A DNA stretch of 64,000 nt from Microbacterium sp. 1.5R (GTDB lineage: Bacteria > Actinomycetota > Actinomycetes > Actinomycetales > Microbacteriaceae): contig NZ_VDRC01000002.1 of NCBI RefSeq assembly GCF_007667425.1, forward strand, positions 521,072-585,071. The letters run 5' to 3'. Made by a program: the position numbers and the translations under genes. Shown one piece after another: positions 9,636 to 17,445 of the stretch (position 1 is its first letter; every line of letters begins with the position of its first letter). The notes beneath the pieces were generated by a model. It worked only from the letters and a program-made list of their open reading frames with translations, searched no databases and was not told the DNA's origin.

Positions 9636-10508
9636 ATGCTGCAGAACACCCGTGCGCTTCGGCGCGCCTCGTCCGCGGCGGAGGCCCGCAGAGCGGTCAC
9701 CGCCCGTCGCCCGAAGTGGATCTTCGGAACCATCGCGGGAGGCGTCATCGGCGCCGCCCTCACTGTCGGCATCGTCTCCGCGCCGGCCGCCGGCGCCGAG
9801 ACTCCGGATGCCGTCGCCGAGGTGGCGTCCTTCGTCACCGGCGGTGCCGTGCCGCTCACCAAGAAGGTCGACGACTCCGCGATCCGCATCTCGCTCGCGC
9901 AGGACGCGACGGCCGCCGCCGATGCCGTCTCCGCCGAGGTCGCCGGCTCCGGTCTCGACCTCGCGGGAGCGCCGGCCGCCGTCGACACCGGCGACCTGAA
10001 CGCCTGGATCGACCGGCTCGGCGACCGCGACGGACTGTCGTCGCGTGAGATCACGAGCCTCACCGCGTACGTCGCGTCCGAGACGGAGGCTGTCACCGCC
10101 GAGACCGCGACGCTGCAGAACGACTACGCGGCCGCCCAGCAGCGCAAGGTCGAGGAGGAGCAGGCCGCTGCCGCTGCGGCAGCCCTCGCTCAGGCCAACA
10201 CCCCCGAGGGTGCGAAGGCCACAGCCCGCGCCATGATGGCCAGCCAGTACGGCTGGGGCGACGACCAGTTCTCCTGCCTGAACTCGCTGTGGACCAAGGA
10301 GTCCGGCTGGAACTACAAGGCCTACAACAAGTCCGGTGGCGCGACCGGCATCCCGCAGGCGCTCCCCGGAAGCAAGATGGCCTCCGCGGGGAGCGACTGG
10401 CAGGACAATGCCGCGACGCAGATCGCCTGGGGTCTCGGCTACATCAAGTCGGTGTACGGCGCTCCGTGCAGCGCCTGGGGGCACTCGCAGGCCAGCAACT
10501 GGTACTGA
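9636..10508 (+). CDS. Secreted lysozyme/transglycosylase-like protein (APF C-terminal-like)
   Basis: A 290-residue exported protein. A basic N-terminus is followed by a membrane/signal segment at about residues 28-53 ending in PAAGA. Then comes an Ala-rich helical region, with a coiled-coil-like QQRKVEEEQAAAAAAALAQ stretch near residue 175, and a C-terminal domain of about 85 residues. That domain has CLNSLWTKESGWNYKAYNKS and GATGIPQALPGSKM, which match the lysozyme-like fold of aggregation-promoting-factor proteins; the Glu in KESGWN is the probable catalytic acid. Two cysteines in this domain could form a disulfide. The ATG at 9636 best fits the signal; a frame from 9540 adds a non-hydrophobic extension. 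The likely role is peptidoglycan remodelling. Confidence 0.82.
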   Translation: MLQNTRALRRASSAAEARRAVTARRPKWIFGTIAGGVIGAALTVGIVSAPAAGAETPDAVAEVASFVTGGAVPLTKKVDDSAIRISLAQDATAAADAVSAEVAGSGLDLAGAPAAVDTGDLNAWIDRLGDRDGLSSREITSLTAYVASETEAVTAETATLQNDYAAAQQRKVEEEQAAAAAAALAQANTPEGAKATARAMMASQYGWGDDQFSCLNSLWTKESGWNYKAYNKSGGATGIPQALPGSKMASAGSDWQDNAATQIAWGLGYIKSVYGAPCSAWGHSQASNWY

Positions 10509-10520
10509 CGACCCCGCCTC

Positions 10521-10558
10521 GACGAAGACCCCGTAGCCTGCGCTGCGGGGTCTTCGTC
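10521..10558. terminator. Bidirectional terminator
   Basis: Perfect 12-bp stem (arms 10521-10532 and 10547-10558, GACGAAGACCCC) between the convergent lysozyme-like gene and the XRE-cupin gene, whose stop is at 10561. Confidence 0.75.
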
Positions 10559-10560
10559 GT

Positions 10561-11109
10561 TCAGCGCAGTTCGGAGATGAGCACGGCGCTCGTGCCCGGT
10601 ACGACGGCCTCGAACACGTGGGGCACGTCTCCCGCGTACGACAGGTAGTCGCCGGGATTCAGCAGCACGGCCTCGCCGACGGGGCCGATGTGCGCCTGGC
10701 CGGAGACGAGGACCACGTGCTCGGTGGTCCCGCCGTGGTGCGGATCGGAGCGGCGGGGATCACCGGGTTCGGCCTGGATCAGGTACACGTCGCGACGAGC
10801 ACCGGGGGGAGAGGCTGACAGCAGGGTCGCACTGTAGGCGGCGGCCGATGACGGAACTCCGGCGTGCTCGTCGGCGCGGATCAGCGTGGGGGCGTTCGAC
10901 TGCTGATCCACCAGGACGGCGAAAGGGACGCCGAGCGCGACGCCGAGAGCCCAGAGCGTTTCGACGCTGGGGTTGCCCGACCCCGACTCCAGCTGGGAGA
11001 CGGTCGCCTTCGAGATACCCGCGCGGCGCGCGAGCTCCGAGACGGAGAGTCCGGATGCTTCCCGTTCCCGGCGGAGGGTGCGGGCGATGCGAGTGCGGAG
11101 GTCATCCAT
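10561..11109 (-). CDS. XRE-family regulator with C-terminal cupin sensor domain
   Basis: A 182-residue transcription factor. An N-terminal helix-turn-helix lies at about residues 8-62 (SVSELARRAGISKATVSQLE), and a C-terminal cupin barrel (HHGGTTEHVVLVSGQAHIG, then LNPGDYLSYAGDVPHVFEA) should bind a small effector or metal. It is divergent from azlC. A TCAAACGATCGTTCGCTTGA dyad lies in the shared upstream region next to the azlC -35 box, so it probably controls azlCD and itself. XRE-cupin proteins are often found next to the transporter they regulate. The ligand is unknown; a branched-chain amino acid or derivative is an inference from the neighbour. Confidence 0.88.
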   Translation of the reverse strand: MDDLRTRIARTLRREREASGLSVSELARRAGISKATVSQLESGSGNPSVETLWALGVALGVPFAVLVDQQSNAPTLIRADEHAGVPSSAAAYSATLLSASPPGARRDVYLIQAEPGDPRRSDPHHGGTTEHVVLVSGQAHIGPVGEAVLLNPGDYLSYAGDVPHVFEAVVPGTSAVLISELR

Positions 11110-11121
11110 TCGTTCATCATG

Positions 11122-11166
11122 TCAAACGATCGTTCGCTTGACTATCCTGCTGGCCGTGTTCAGAAT
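11122..11166 (+). promoter_or_regulatory. azlC promoter with overlapping operator dyad
   Basis: TTGACT at 11138-11143, a 17-bp spacer and CAGAAT at 11161-11166 form a sigma-A type promoter. It predicts a start only 2-3 bases before GTG 11176. An imperfect dyad centred on AACGATCGTT (11125-11134) abuts the -35 box, as expected for a repressor site of the divergent XRE-cupin gene. Confidence 0.55.
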
Positions 11167-11175
11167 GATGGTCAT

Positions 11176-11913
11176 GTGTTCATCGAATCGAACGTCACGT
11201 CGGTGACCGCGGACCGGGAGGTCTGGCGCGAAGCCACCGGGGTCGTGATCGCCACCAGCGCGTACGGCGTCTCGTTCGGCGCGCTCGCCGTCGCCTCCGG
11301 GCTCGACGTCTGGCAGACCTGCGTGCTGAGTCTGCTGATGTTCACCGGCGGATCGCAGTTCGCCTTCGTTGGTGTGTTCGCCGCCGGGGGCGTCGCAGCG
11401 CTGCCCTCCGCGATCGCCTCGGCGGTTCTGCTCGGCGTGCGCAACGTCGCGTACGGCATGCGCATGTCATCGGTGGTCGGCACGACACCCGCTCGGCGCG
11501 TCGCTGCGGCGCACTTCACCATCGACGAGTCCACGGCGGTCGCGGTGTCGCAGAACGACCCCCGCCTGCGACGGGTCGGCTTCTGGGTGACGGGCATCGG
11601 GATCTTCCTCGGCTGGAACGTCACCACCCTCGTCGGCGCGCTCGTCGGCGACATCCTCGGCGACCCGAAGACGTGGGGATTGGATGCCGCGGCCGCCGCA
11701 GCATTCCTCGCCCTGCTCTGGCCCCGCCTGCGGCGCCGGCAGCCGATCGCGGTCGGCATCGCCGCGGCCGTCGTCGCGGCCGCCCTCACACCCGCTCTGA
11801 TGCCGGGGCTCCCCGTCCTGGTCGCTGCGCTGGTCGCGATCCTCGTCGGGTGGTTCGACTGGCTCGGCCACGACGGTGCGCCGAGCACCTCCGCTCCGGA
11901 GGCGATCCGATGA
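11176..11913 (+). CDS. azlC: AzlC family branched-chain amino acid exporter, large subunit
   Basis: A 245-residue membrane protein with the AzlC hallmarks: GVSFGALAVASGL, then MFTGGSQFAFVGV, then RNVAYGMRM and AHFTIDESTAVA. With AzlD it forms a pump exporting branched-chain amino acids. The GTG at 11176 is chosen because a complete promoter ends just upstream, implying a leaderless mRNA; an in-frame ATG at 11119 lies upstream of that promoter and overlaps the operator, so it is unlikely. It overlaps azlD by ATGA. Confidence 0.88.
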   Translation: MFIESNVTSVTADREVWREATGVVIATSAYGVSFGALAVASGLDVWQTCVLSLLMFTGGSQFAFVGVFAAGGVAALPSAIASAVLLGVRNVAYGMRMSSVVGTTPARRVAAAHFTIDESTAVAVSQNDPRLRRVGFWVTGIGIFLGWNVTTLVGALVGDILGDPKTWGLDAAAAAAFLALLWPRLRRRQPIAVGIAAAVVAAALTPALMPGLPVLVAALVAILVGWFDWLGHDGAPSTSAPEAIR

Positions 11914-12224
11914 GCGTTTGGAGCGCCGTGCTGCTCGCGGCGGTGATCTGTCTCGCGCTCAAGGCGGTGGGGTATCTCGTGCCGCCGAAGGTGCTGGAGG
12001 CGCCCCGTCCGGCGCGCATCTCCGACCTGCTGACCGTGGCGCTGCTGGCGGCACTCGTGGCTGTGCAGACTCTCGGTGCGGGGCAGGCCGTCGTCGTGGA
12101 CGCCCGGGTGCCGGCGCTCCTCGTCGCGGCCGGTCTGCTGTGGCTGCGACAGTCGTTCCTCGTGGTCGTCGTGGCCGCGGCGGCAGTCGCCGCGGTGCTG
12201 AGGTTGGTGGGGGTCGCGGCGTGA
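11910..12224 (+). CDS. azlD: AzlD family transporter small subunit
   Basis: A 104-residue protein with about four hydrophobic segments and the conserved AVGYLVPPKVLEAPR region typical of AzlD, the obligate partner of AzlC in branched-chain amino acid export. It starts in the ATGA overlap with azlC. Normal length. The operon seems to end here, since the next gene has its own -10 box. Confidence 0.88.
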   Translation: MSVWSAVLLAAVICLALKAVGYLVPPKVLEAPRPARISDLLTVALLAALVAVQTLGAGQAVVVDARVPALLVAAGLLWLRQSFLVVVVAAAAVAAVLRLVGVAA

Positions 12225-12243
12225 GCGCGCGTAGGATCGTTCC

Positions 12244-12735
12244 GTGCGTATCGGATGGATCTCCCGGGTGTTCTCCTGGATCGCCGCGGCTCTCGTCGGC
12301 GGCGTCTTCGGTGTCGCAGGGACCATCGCGCACAGCGTGATGTGGGGTCCCGTTCCGGTCGGCCTCATCGTCGGCGCAGTCGCGTGTGGAGCGATCCTCA
12401 TCGCCATCCGCGCGCTGACTCACGATCGCGGTGCCGCGCTGGCCTCGGGGCTCGGCATGGTCGGCATGCTCGTCCTGATCTCCGGCGTCGGACCGGGCGG
12501 CTCGATCGTCGTGCAGGACTCGGTGAGCGGGCGGATCTGGATCTACCTGGTCGCGGGCCTGGTGCTCCTCGTGGTCGCGTGGCCGCGGATCACGCGCATG
12601 CCGACGCGGACGGAGGCGCCGGCGCAGACGATTCCCCCCACGGCCGCGCCGATCACCGAGGTCCCCGGTATCGATCGCCAACCCGTCGCCGGCACTCACC
12701 CCGAGCGGGGAGATCGCACGGGTCTCGGCACGTAG
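12244..12735 (+). CDS. Small integral membrane protein (possibly DUF6113)
   Basis: A 163-residue protein with four predicted membrane segments in the first 115 residues (for example WIAAALVGGVFGVAGTIAHS and WIYLVAGLVLLVVAW) and a disordered Pro/Thr/Ala-rich tail of about 45 residues. No catalytic motif. It sits just upstream of the ferredoxin-dapC pair, but its own position gives no function. GTG 12244 lies 6 bases after a TAGGAT box (12232-12237), predicting a leaderless transcript. The DUF number is a recollection and uncertain. Confidence 0.65.
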   Translation: MRIGWISRVFSWIAAALVGGVFGVAGTIAHSVMWGPVPVGLIVGAVACGAILIAIRALTHDRGAALASGLGMVGMLVLISGVGPGGSIVVQDSVSGRIWIYLVAGLVLLVVAWPRITRMPTRTEAPAQTIPPTAAPITEVPGIDRQPVAGTHPERGDRTGLGT

Positions 12736-12738
12736 ACT
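12733..12738 (+). promoter_or_regulatory. -10 box of leaderless fdxA-dapC promoter
   Basis: TAGACT, 6 bases before GTG 12745. No convincing -35 box. Confidence 0.45.
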
Positions 12739-12744
12739 GTGGGG

Positions 12745-13065
12745 GTGACGTATGTGATCGCCCTTCCGTGCGTCGATGTCAAGGATCGCGCCTGCATCGA
12801 CGAGTGCCCCGTTGACTGCATCTACGAGGGTGAGCGCTCGCTGTACATCCACCCCGACGAGTGCGTCGACTGCGGCGCATGCGAACCGGTCTGCCCGGTC
12901 GAGGCGATCTACTACGAAGACGACCTGCCCGACGAGTGGCAGGACTACTACAAGGCCAACGTCGAGTTCTTCGACGAGGTCGGGTCGCCCGGTGGGGCTG
13001 CCAAGGTCGGTGTCATCGCGCACGACCACCCGATCATCGCCGCTCTGCCGCCCCAGGGCGAGTAG
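12745..13065 (+). CDS. fdxA: 7Fe ferredoxin (3Fe-4S and 4Fe-4S)
   Basis: A 106-residue FdxA-type electron carrier. N-terminal Cys9, Cys17, Cys21 and Cys25 (spacing C-x7-C-x3-C-P-x2-C) and the second group in [17 protein letters not shown] give the ligands of the two clusters. The C-terminal extension ([20 protein letters not shown]) is typical of actinobacterial and proteobacterial FdxA. A GTG start at 12745 gives the conserved [10 protein letters not shown]-terminus. It is followed after 3 bases by dapC, an arrangement also known in mycobacteria (fdxC-Rv1178). Confidence 0.95.
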   Translation: MTYVIALPCVDVKDRACIDECPVDCIYEGERSLYIHPDECVDCGACEPVCPVEAIYYEDDLPDEWQDYYKANVEFFDEVGSPGGAAKVGVIAHDHPIIAALPPQGE

Positions 13066-13068
13066 TCC

Positions 13069-14181
13069 GTGGGCGTTCACGATCTCGCCGATTTCCCGTG
13101 GGATGCGGTGGTCCCGTACCGCGAACGCGCGGCGCAGCATCCCGACGGCCTCGTCGATCTCTCGGTGGGCTCGCCCGTCGATCCGACGCCCGAACTGATC
13201 CGACGCGCCCTGGCCGACGCGACCGATGCTCACGCCTACCCGCAGACGGTGGGGACGCCCTCGCTCCGCGAGGCGATCGTCGAGTGGTACCGGCGCCGCA
13301 GGGGAGTGCCGGATCTCACGGTGGACAACGTGCTCCCCACGATCGGCTCCAAAGAGCTCGTGGCGCTGCTCCCGACACTCCTCGGGCTCGGCGAAGGCGA
13401 CATCGTCGTGCATCCGCGCGTGGCTTATCCCACCTACGAGGTGGGCGCGCGTGTCGCAGGTGCGACCCCGGCCGCCGCTGACGACCCCGCCGACTGGCCG
13501 GAGGGTTCCCGGCTCATCTGGATCAACACGCCGGGCAACCCCGATGGACGGACCTGGACCGTCGACGAGCTCGCCGCCGCGGTGCGGCGTGCGCGCGAAC
13601 TCGACGCCGTGCTCGCGAGCGACGAGTGCTATGCGGAGCTCGGCTGGGACGGCGCGTGGGCGTCGGAGACGATCCCGTCGATCCTCGACCCGCGGGTCAC
13701 CGGGGGCAGCAGAGCCAATCTGCTGAGCGTCTACTCGCTGAGCAAGCAGTCCAACCTCGCCGGCTACCGGGCTGCCTTCCTCGCCGGATGCGCGCGCATC
13801 GTGGGCGACCTGCTCACGGCGCGCAAGCACCTGGGCCTCATGCCGCCGGCGCCGGTGCAGCACGCCATGGCCGTCGCGCTCGGCGACGACGAGCATGTGG
13901 CCGCGCAGAAAGAGCTGTACCGCGAGCGTCGCGACGCTCTCCGGCCGGCGCTCGAGGCAGCGGGGTTCCGCGTCGAAGGGTCCGAGGCGGGCCTCTACCT
14001 GTGGGCGACCGCAGGCGAGGACGCCTGGACCAGCATGGACCGCCTCGCCGACCTCGGCATCCTCGCCGGACCCGGCTCGTTCTACGGTGCTTCCTCGGGT
14101 CAGCACGTGCGGCTCGCGCTGACGGCACCCACCGAGCACGTGCGCGCGGCGGCGCGTCGCCTGCGCGACTCGGCCCTGTAG
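13069..14181 (+). CDS. dapC: Succinyldiaminopimelate transaminase DapC
   Basis: A 370-residue fold-type I PLP aminotransferase. It converts N-succinyl-2-amino-6-ketopimelate to N-succinyl-LL-diaminopimelate in lysine and peptidoglycan synthesis. Seen: YPQTVGTPSLREAI, NTPGNPDGRTW, SDECYAELGW and the PLP lysine in YSLSKQSNLAGYR (Lys226), ending with LALTAPTE. The assignment as DapC rather than a general aminotransferase rests on the ferredoxin neighbour and on dapD and dapE nearby. GTG start 3 bases after the ferredoxin stop, so cotranscribed. Confidence 0.9.
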   Translation: MGVHDLADFPWDAVVPYRERAAQHPDGLVDLSVGSPVDPTPELIRRALADATDAHAYPQTVGTPSLREAIVEWYRRRRGVPDLTVDNVLPTIGSKELVALLPTLLGLGEGDIVVHPRVAYPTYEVGARVAGATPAAADDPADWPEGSRLIWINTPGNPDGRTWTVDELAAAVRRARELDAVLASDECYAELGWDGAWASETIPSILDPRVTGGSRANLLSVYSLSKQSNLAGYRAAFLAGCARIVGDLLTARKHLGLMPPAPVQHAMAVALGDDEHVAAQKELYRERRDALRPALEAAGFRVEGSEAGLYLWATAGEDAWTSMDRLADLGILAGPGSFYGASSGQHVRLALTAPTEHVRAAARRLRDSAL

Positions 14182-14221
14182 GAGTCCTCCCGCGCTGCGC
14201 CTTTGTTTTGTGCGATGTCAC

Positions 14222-14241
14222 AGTAGGCCGATGCGCCTACT
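14222..14241. promoter_or_regulatory. Inverted repeat in the gltA upstream region
   Basis: AGTAGGC (14222-14228) and GCCTACT (14235-14241) flank a 6-base spacer, about 110 bases before gltA. It could be an operator; no known motif is recognised. Confidence 0.3.
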
Positions 14242-14352
14242 AGGCTGTAAAAGCGATTCGGTCGCGTATCGACGATCTCGGCCCGACCCCGACGCACAGC
14301 GTCGTGACATCGCCACACAAGGCTTGATGAAGACCCATGAGGAGGCCCCCGC

Positions 14353-15648
14353 GTGAGCGCAGCGGCAGACCAGCAGCCGACGGCGAAGCTGACGATCGGC
14401 GACACCACCGCAGAGTTCCCCGTCGTGCGCGGCACGGCCGGACACGACAGCATCGACTTCTCGACGCTGACGAAGCAGACCGGCTACACCGGCCTCGACT
14501 ACGGATTCGTGAACACCGCGTCGACGAAGTCGGAGATCACGTTCATCGACGGCGACAAGGGCATCCTGCGCTATCGCGGATATCCGATCGAGCAGCTCGC
14601 CGGCCGGACCAGCTACCTCGAGGTCGCGTGGCTGCTCATCTACGGTGAGCTGCCCTCGGCGGCAGAGCTCGCCGAGTTCGACGAGAAGATCCGTCGCCAC
14701 ACGCTGCTGCACGAAGACCTCAAGCGCTTCTTCTCCGCCCTGCCGCACACCGCGCACCCCATGTCGGTGCTCTCGTCCGCCGTCGCCGCGCTCTCTACCT
14801 ACTACGAGGGCCAGACCGATCCGCACAACCCCGAGCACGTCGAGCTCAACATGGTGCGCATGCTCGCGAAGCTGCCCGTCATCGCGGCGTACGCGCACAA
14901 GAAGAGCGTCGGCCAGGCGTTCCTCTACCCGGACAACTCGCTCGGCTTCGTGGAGAACTTCCTCAAGCTGAACTTCGGGGTCAACTCCGAGCCGTACGAG
15001 ATCAACCCCGTCATGACGAAGGCGCTCGAGCTGCTCCTCATCCTGCACGAGGACCATGAGCAGAACGCCTCGACCTCGACCGTGCGTCTGGTCGGCTCCA
15101 CCGGGGCGAACCAGTTCGCGTCGATCTCCGCCGGCATCCAGGCCCTCTCCGGCCCCCTCCACGGCGGGGCGAACGAGGCCGTGCTCACGATGCTCGGTCA
15201 GATCCGCGATTCGGGTCAGAGCGTCTCGCGGTTCGTGGAGCGGGTGAAGAACAAGGAGGAGGGCGTCAAGCTCATGGGCTTCGGCCACCGGGTCTACAAG
15301 AACTACGACCCGCGCGCCAAGCTCGTCAAGGAGGCCGCCGGCGAGGTGCTCGCCGAGCTCGGCGTGACCGACCCCCTGCTCGACCTCGCGCAGGAGCTCG
15401 AAGAGATCGCCCTCGCCGACGACTACTTCAAGGAGCGTCGCCTCTACCCGAACGTCGACTTCTACACCGGCGTGATCTACAAGGCGATGGGCTTCCCGAC
15501 CCGCATGTTCACCGTGCTGTTCGCGATCGGCCGCCTTCCGGGGTGGCTCGCCCAGTGGCGCGAGCTGCAGCTCGACCCGCAGACCAAGATCGGCCGTCCC
15601 CAGCAGCTCTACACGGGCTCGGTCGAGCGCACGTTCCAGACCCGCTGA
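14353..15648 (+). CDS. gltA: Citrate synthase
   Basis: A 431-residue type II citrate synthase condensing oxaloacetate and acetyl-CoA at the entry of the TCA cycle. Catalytic elements are visible: His in HEDHEQNAS, His in GFGHRVYKNYDPRA and Asp in PNVDFYTG; the arginine motif GRLPGWLAQWRE is also present. The N-terminal beta-domain (GDKGILRYRGYPIEQLA) is of the Gram-negative/actinobacterial type. GTG 14353 has AGGAGGCC at 14339-14346, with good spacing. A perfect 16-bp terminator follows 11 bases after the stop. Confidence 0.97.
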   Translation: MSAAADQQPTAKLTIGDTTAEFPVVRGTAGHDSIDFSTLTKQTGYTGLDYGFVNTASTKSEITFIDGDKGILRYRGYPIEQLAGRTSYLEVAWLLIYGELPSAAELAEFDEKIRRHTLLHEDLKRFFSALPHTAHPMSVLSSAVAALSTYYEGQTDPHNPEHVELNMVRMLAKLPVIAAYAHKKSVGQAFLYPDNSLGFVENFLKLNFGVNSEPYEINPVMTKALELLLILHEDHEQNASTSTVRLVGSTGANQFASISAGIQALSGPLHGGANEAVLTMLGQIRDSGQSVSRFVERVKNKEEGVKLMGFGHRVYKNYDPRAKLVKEAAGEVLAELGVTDPLLDLAQELEEIALADDYFKERRLYPNVDFYTGVIYKAMGFPTRMFTVLFAIGRLPGWLAQWRELQLDPQTKIGRPQQLYTGSVERTFQTR

Positions 15649-15659
15649 CCCAGCGGCAC

Positions 15660-15694
15660 ACGAAGAGCGGATGCCGTCGGCATCCGCTCTTCGT
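15660..15694 (+). terminator. Terminator after gltA
   Basis: Perfect 16-bp stem (15660-15675 and 15679-15694) with a 3-base GTC loop; the stem contains the GGATGCC/GGCATCC pair common in this window. Confidence 0.85.
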
Positions 15695-15734
15695 CGTCTC
15701 TGCACACCGTCTCGCCGACGCTCCACCGGAACGA

Positions 15735-15774
15735 CGACGCCCCACCTGAACGACGCTGCCCGGGTGGGGCGTCG
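15735..15774 (-). terminator. Probable terminator of the first DEAD-box gene
   Basis: Perfect 12-bp arms 15735-15746 and 15763-15774 (CGACGCCCCACC), downstream of the minus-strand stop at 15811. Confidence 0.6.
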
Positions 15775-15810
15775 CGGCGCAGATGGGGCGTCGAGGAAGT
15801 CGGGCTGGGG

Positions 15811-17202
15811 TCAGCGCGCCTGGCCGCCGCGTCCGCGGCCGCCCTGACGCTGCTGCCCGCCCTGGCGGGAGCCGGATGTCGACTGGCCGGAGCCCTGGCC
15901 GCCCGCGCCTGAACGGGGGCGGCGACGACGGCGAGCGGGCGGCGTGGCCGCGCCGTTGCGCTCGCCGCCCGCCGGCCGCTGCTTCGCAGCCTGGCGCTGC
16001 GGCTGCGCCTGCACGGGGGCGGGGCGCACGTGCGGCGCGCGCTCCGGCACGAGCTCGGTCACGGCGGCGGCGGTGACCTCTTCGAGGGCGACCGAGATGG
16101 CCGCCTTGCGGAGCAGATCCTTCACGTCGCGGCGCTGCTCGGGCAGCACCACCGTGACGACGGTTCCCGCGGCACCCGCGCGTGCGGTGCGACCGGAACG
16201 GTGCAGGTAGGCCTTGTGCTCCATGGGCGGGTCGACGTGCACCACGAGGTCGACGTTGTCGACGTGCACCCCGCGGGCTGCGACGTCGGTCGCGACGAGC
16301 ACGCGCACGCCGCCGTCCTCGGGGTCGCTCGAGAAGGCGCCGAGATTGCGCTCGCGCGCGTTCTGCGACAGGTTGCCGTGCAGATCGACCGCGGGGATCC
16401 CCGCGGCGGTGAGCTGCTTCGCGAGCTTCTTCGCCTGGTGCTTCGTGCGGGTGAAGAGGATGCGGCGACCGGTGCCGGAGGCGAGGTCGCGCACGAGCGT
16501 CGTCTTGTTATCGGTGGACTCGACGACGAGCACGCGGTGGGTCATCTCGCCGACGGGCACACTGGCCTCGTCGACCTCATGGCTCACCGGGTTCACGAGG
16601 AACCGGCGGGCGAGGCTGTCGATGCCGCGGTCGAGCGTCGCGCTGAACAGCAGCCGCTGTCCACCGGCGGGCGTCGCATTCAGGATGCGGGTGACGCCGG
16701 GGAGGAACCCCAGGTCTGCCATGTGGTCGGCCTCGTCGAGGACGGTGACCTCGATCTCGCTCAGGCGGACGACCTGCTGCTTCATGAGGTCCTCGAGACG
16801 GCCGGGGCAGGCGACGACGATGTCGACGCCGCCGTTCAGCGCCTGCTCCTGCGGGCGCTGGCTCACACCGCCGAAGACGGTCGTGACCTTGAGGCCGGCG
16901 GCCTCGGCGAGCGGGGTGACGGTCGCCGCGATCTGCGTGGCGAGCTCGCGGGTCGGTGCGAGCACGAGTCCGCGCGGCAGGCCGGCGCGGCGCTTCTTGC
17001 CGGAGGCGGCGAGGCGCGCGACGAGCGGCAGCGCGAAGGCGATGGTCTTGCCGCTGCCCGTGCGGCCACGGCCGAGCAGGTCGCGTCCGGCGAGGGAGTC
17101 GGGGAGGGTGTCGCGCTGGATCGCGAACGCCTCGGTCTTGCCGGATTCGGCGAGGACGGCGGCGAGATCGGCTGGTACGCCGAGTTCGAGGAAGGAAGGC
17201 AT
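15811..17202 (-). CDS. DEAD-box RNA helicase (RhlE/DeaD-like)
   Basis: A 463-residue ATP-dependent RNA helicase. Motifs in order: Q motif (EAFAIQRDTLP), Walker A GRGRTGSGKT, APTRELA, GGVSQ, PGRLEDL, DEAD in TVLDEADHMAD, SAT in LLFSATLD, then FTRTKHQAK, ATDVAARGVHVD and HRSGRTARAG. A disordered C-terminal tail of about 100 residues is rich in Arg/Gly/Gln/Ser and probably binds RNA. ATG 17202 gives the canonical short N-terminus and has GGAG about 9 bases upstream; a 27-residue longer frame lacks support. The 243 bases upstream contain no gene; a TAGACT box on the same strand at 17406-17411 could be its -10. Confidence 0.93.
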   Translation of the reverse strand: MPSFLELGVPADLAAVLAESGKTEAFAIQRDTLPDSLAGRDLLGRGRTGSGKTIAFALPLVARLAASGKKRRAGLPRGLVLAPTRELATQIAATVTPLAEAAGLKVTTVFGGVSQRPQEQALNGGVDIVVACPGRLEDLMKQQVVRLSEIEVTVLDEADHMADLGFLPGVTRILNATPAGGQRLLFSATLDRGIDSLARRFLVNPVSHEVDEASVPVGEMTHRVLVVESTDNKTTLVRDLASGTGRRILFTRTKHQAKKLAKQLTAAGIPAVDLHGNLSQNARERNLGAFSSDPEDGGVRVLVATDVAARGVHVDNVDLVVHVDPPMEHKAYLHRSGRTARAGAAGTVVTVVLPEQRRDVKDLLRKAAISVALEEVTAAAVTELVPERAPHVRPAPVQAQPQRQAAKQRPAGGERNGAATPPARRRRRPRSGAGGQGSGQSTSGSRQGGQQRQGGRGRGGQAR

Positions 17203-17445
17203 TGAGAAAACTCCACCAGCGCGTGCGAACGACCGCACGCGAGGGTTCTGGGTATGAGGTGGCGACGGCGCAGGACAGCGCATCGGTTCGCCGTGCGAAA
17301 GGCCAGCAACGGCTGGTTGTGGGGGCGAATGACTGCCCGCTTCGGTCCTCGGAGACCCCGTGACGACGACGACATCGCCGGACTTGGGGCCCGTGCGACC
17401 CCATCAGTCTATCAGCGCAGGCGGATCACCCGGCGCGCCTCGGCG

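Noticed and set aside
11119..11175. Upstream ATG start for azlC
   Set aside because: It lies within the operator and upstream of the -10 box, so the transcript from the visible promoter would not contain it.
14222..14241. Riboswitch upstream of citrate synthase
   Set aside because: Only a 7-bp hairpin is visible, without the conserved features of any known riboswitch.
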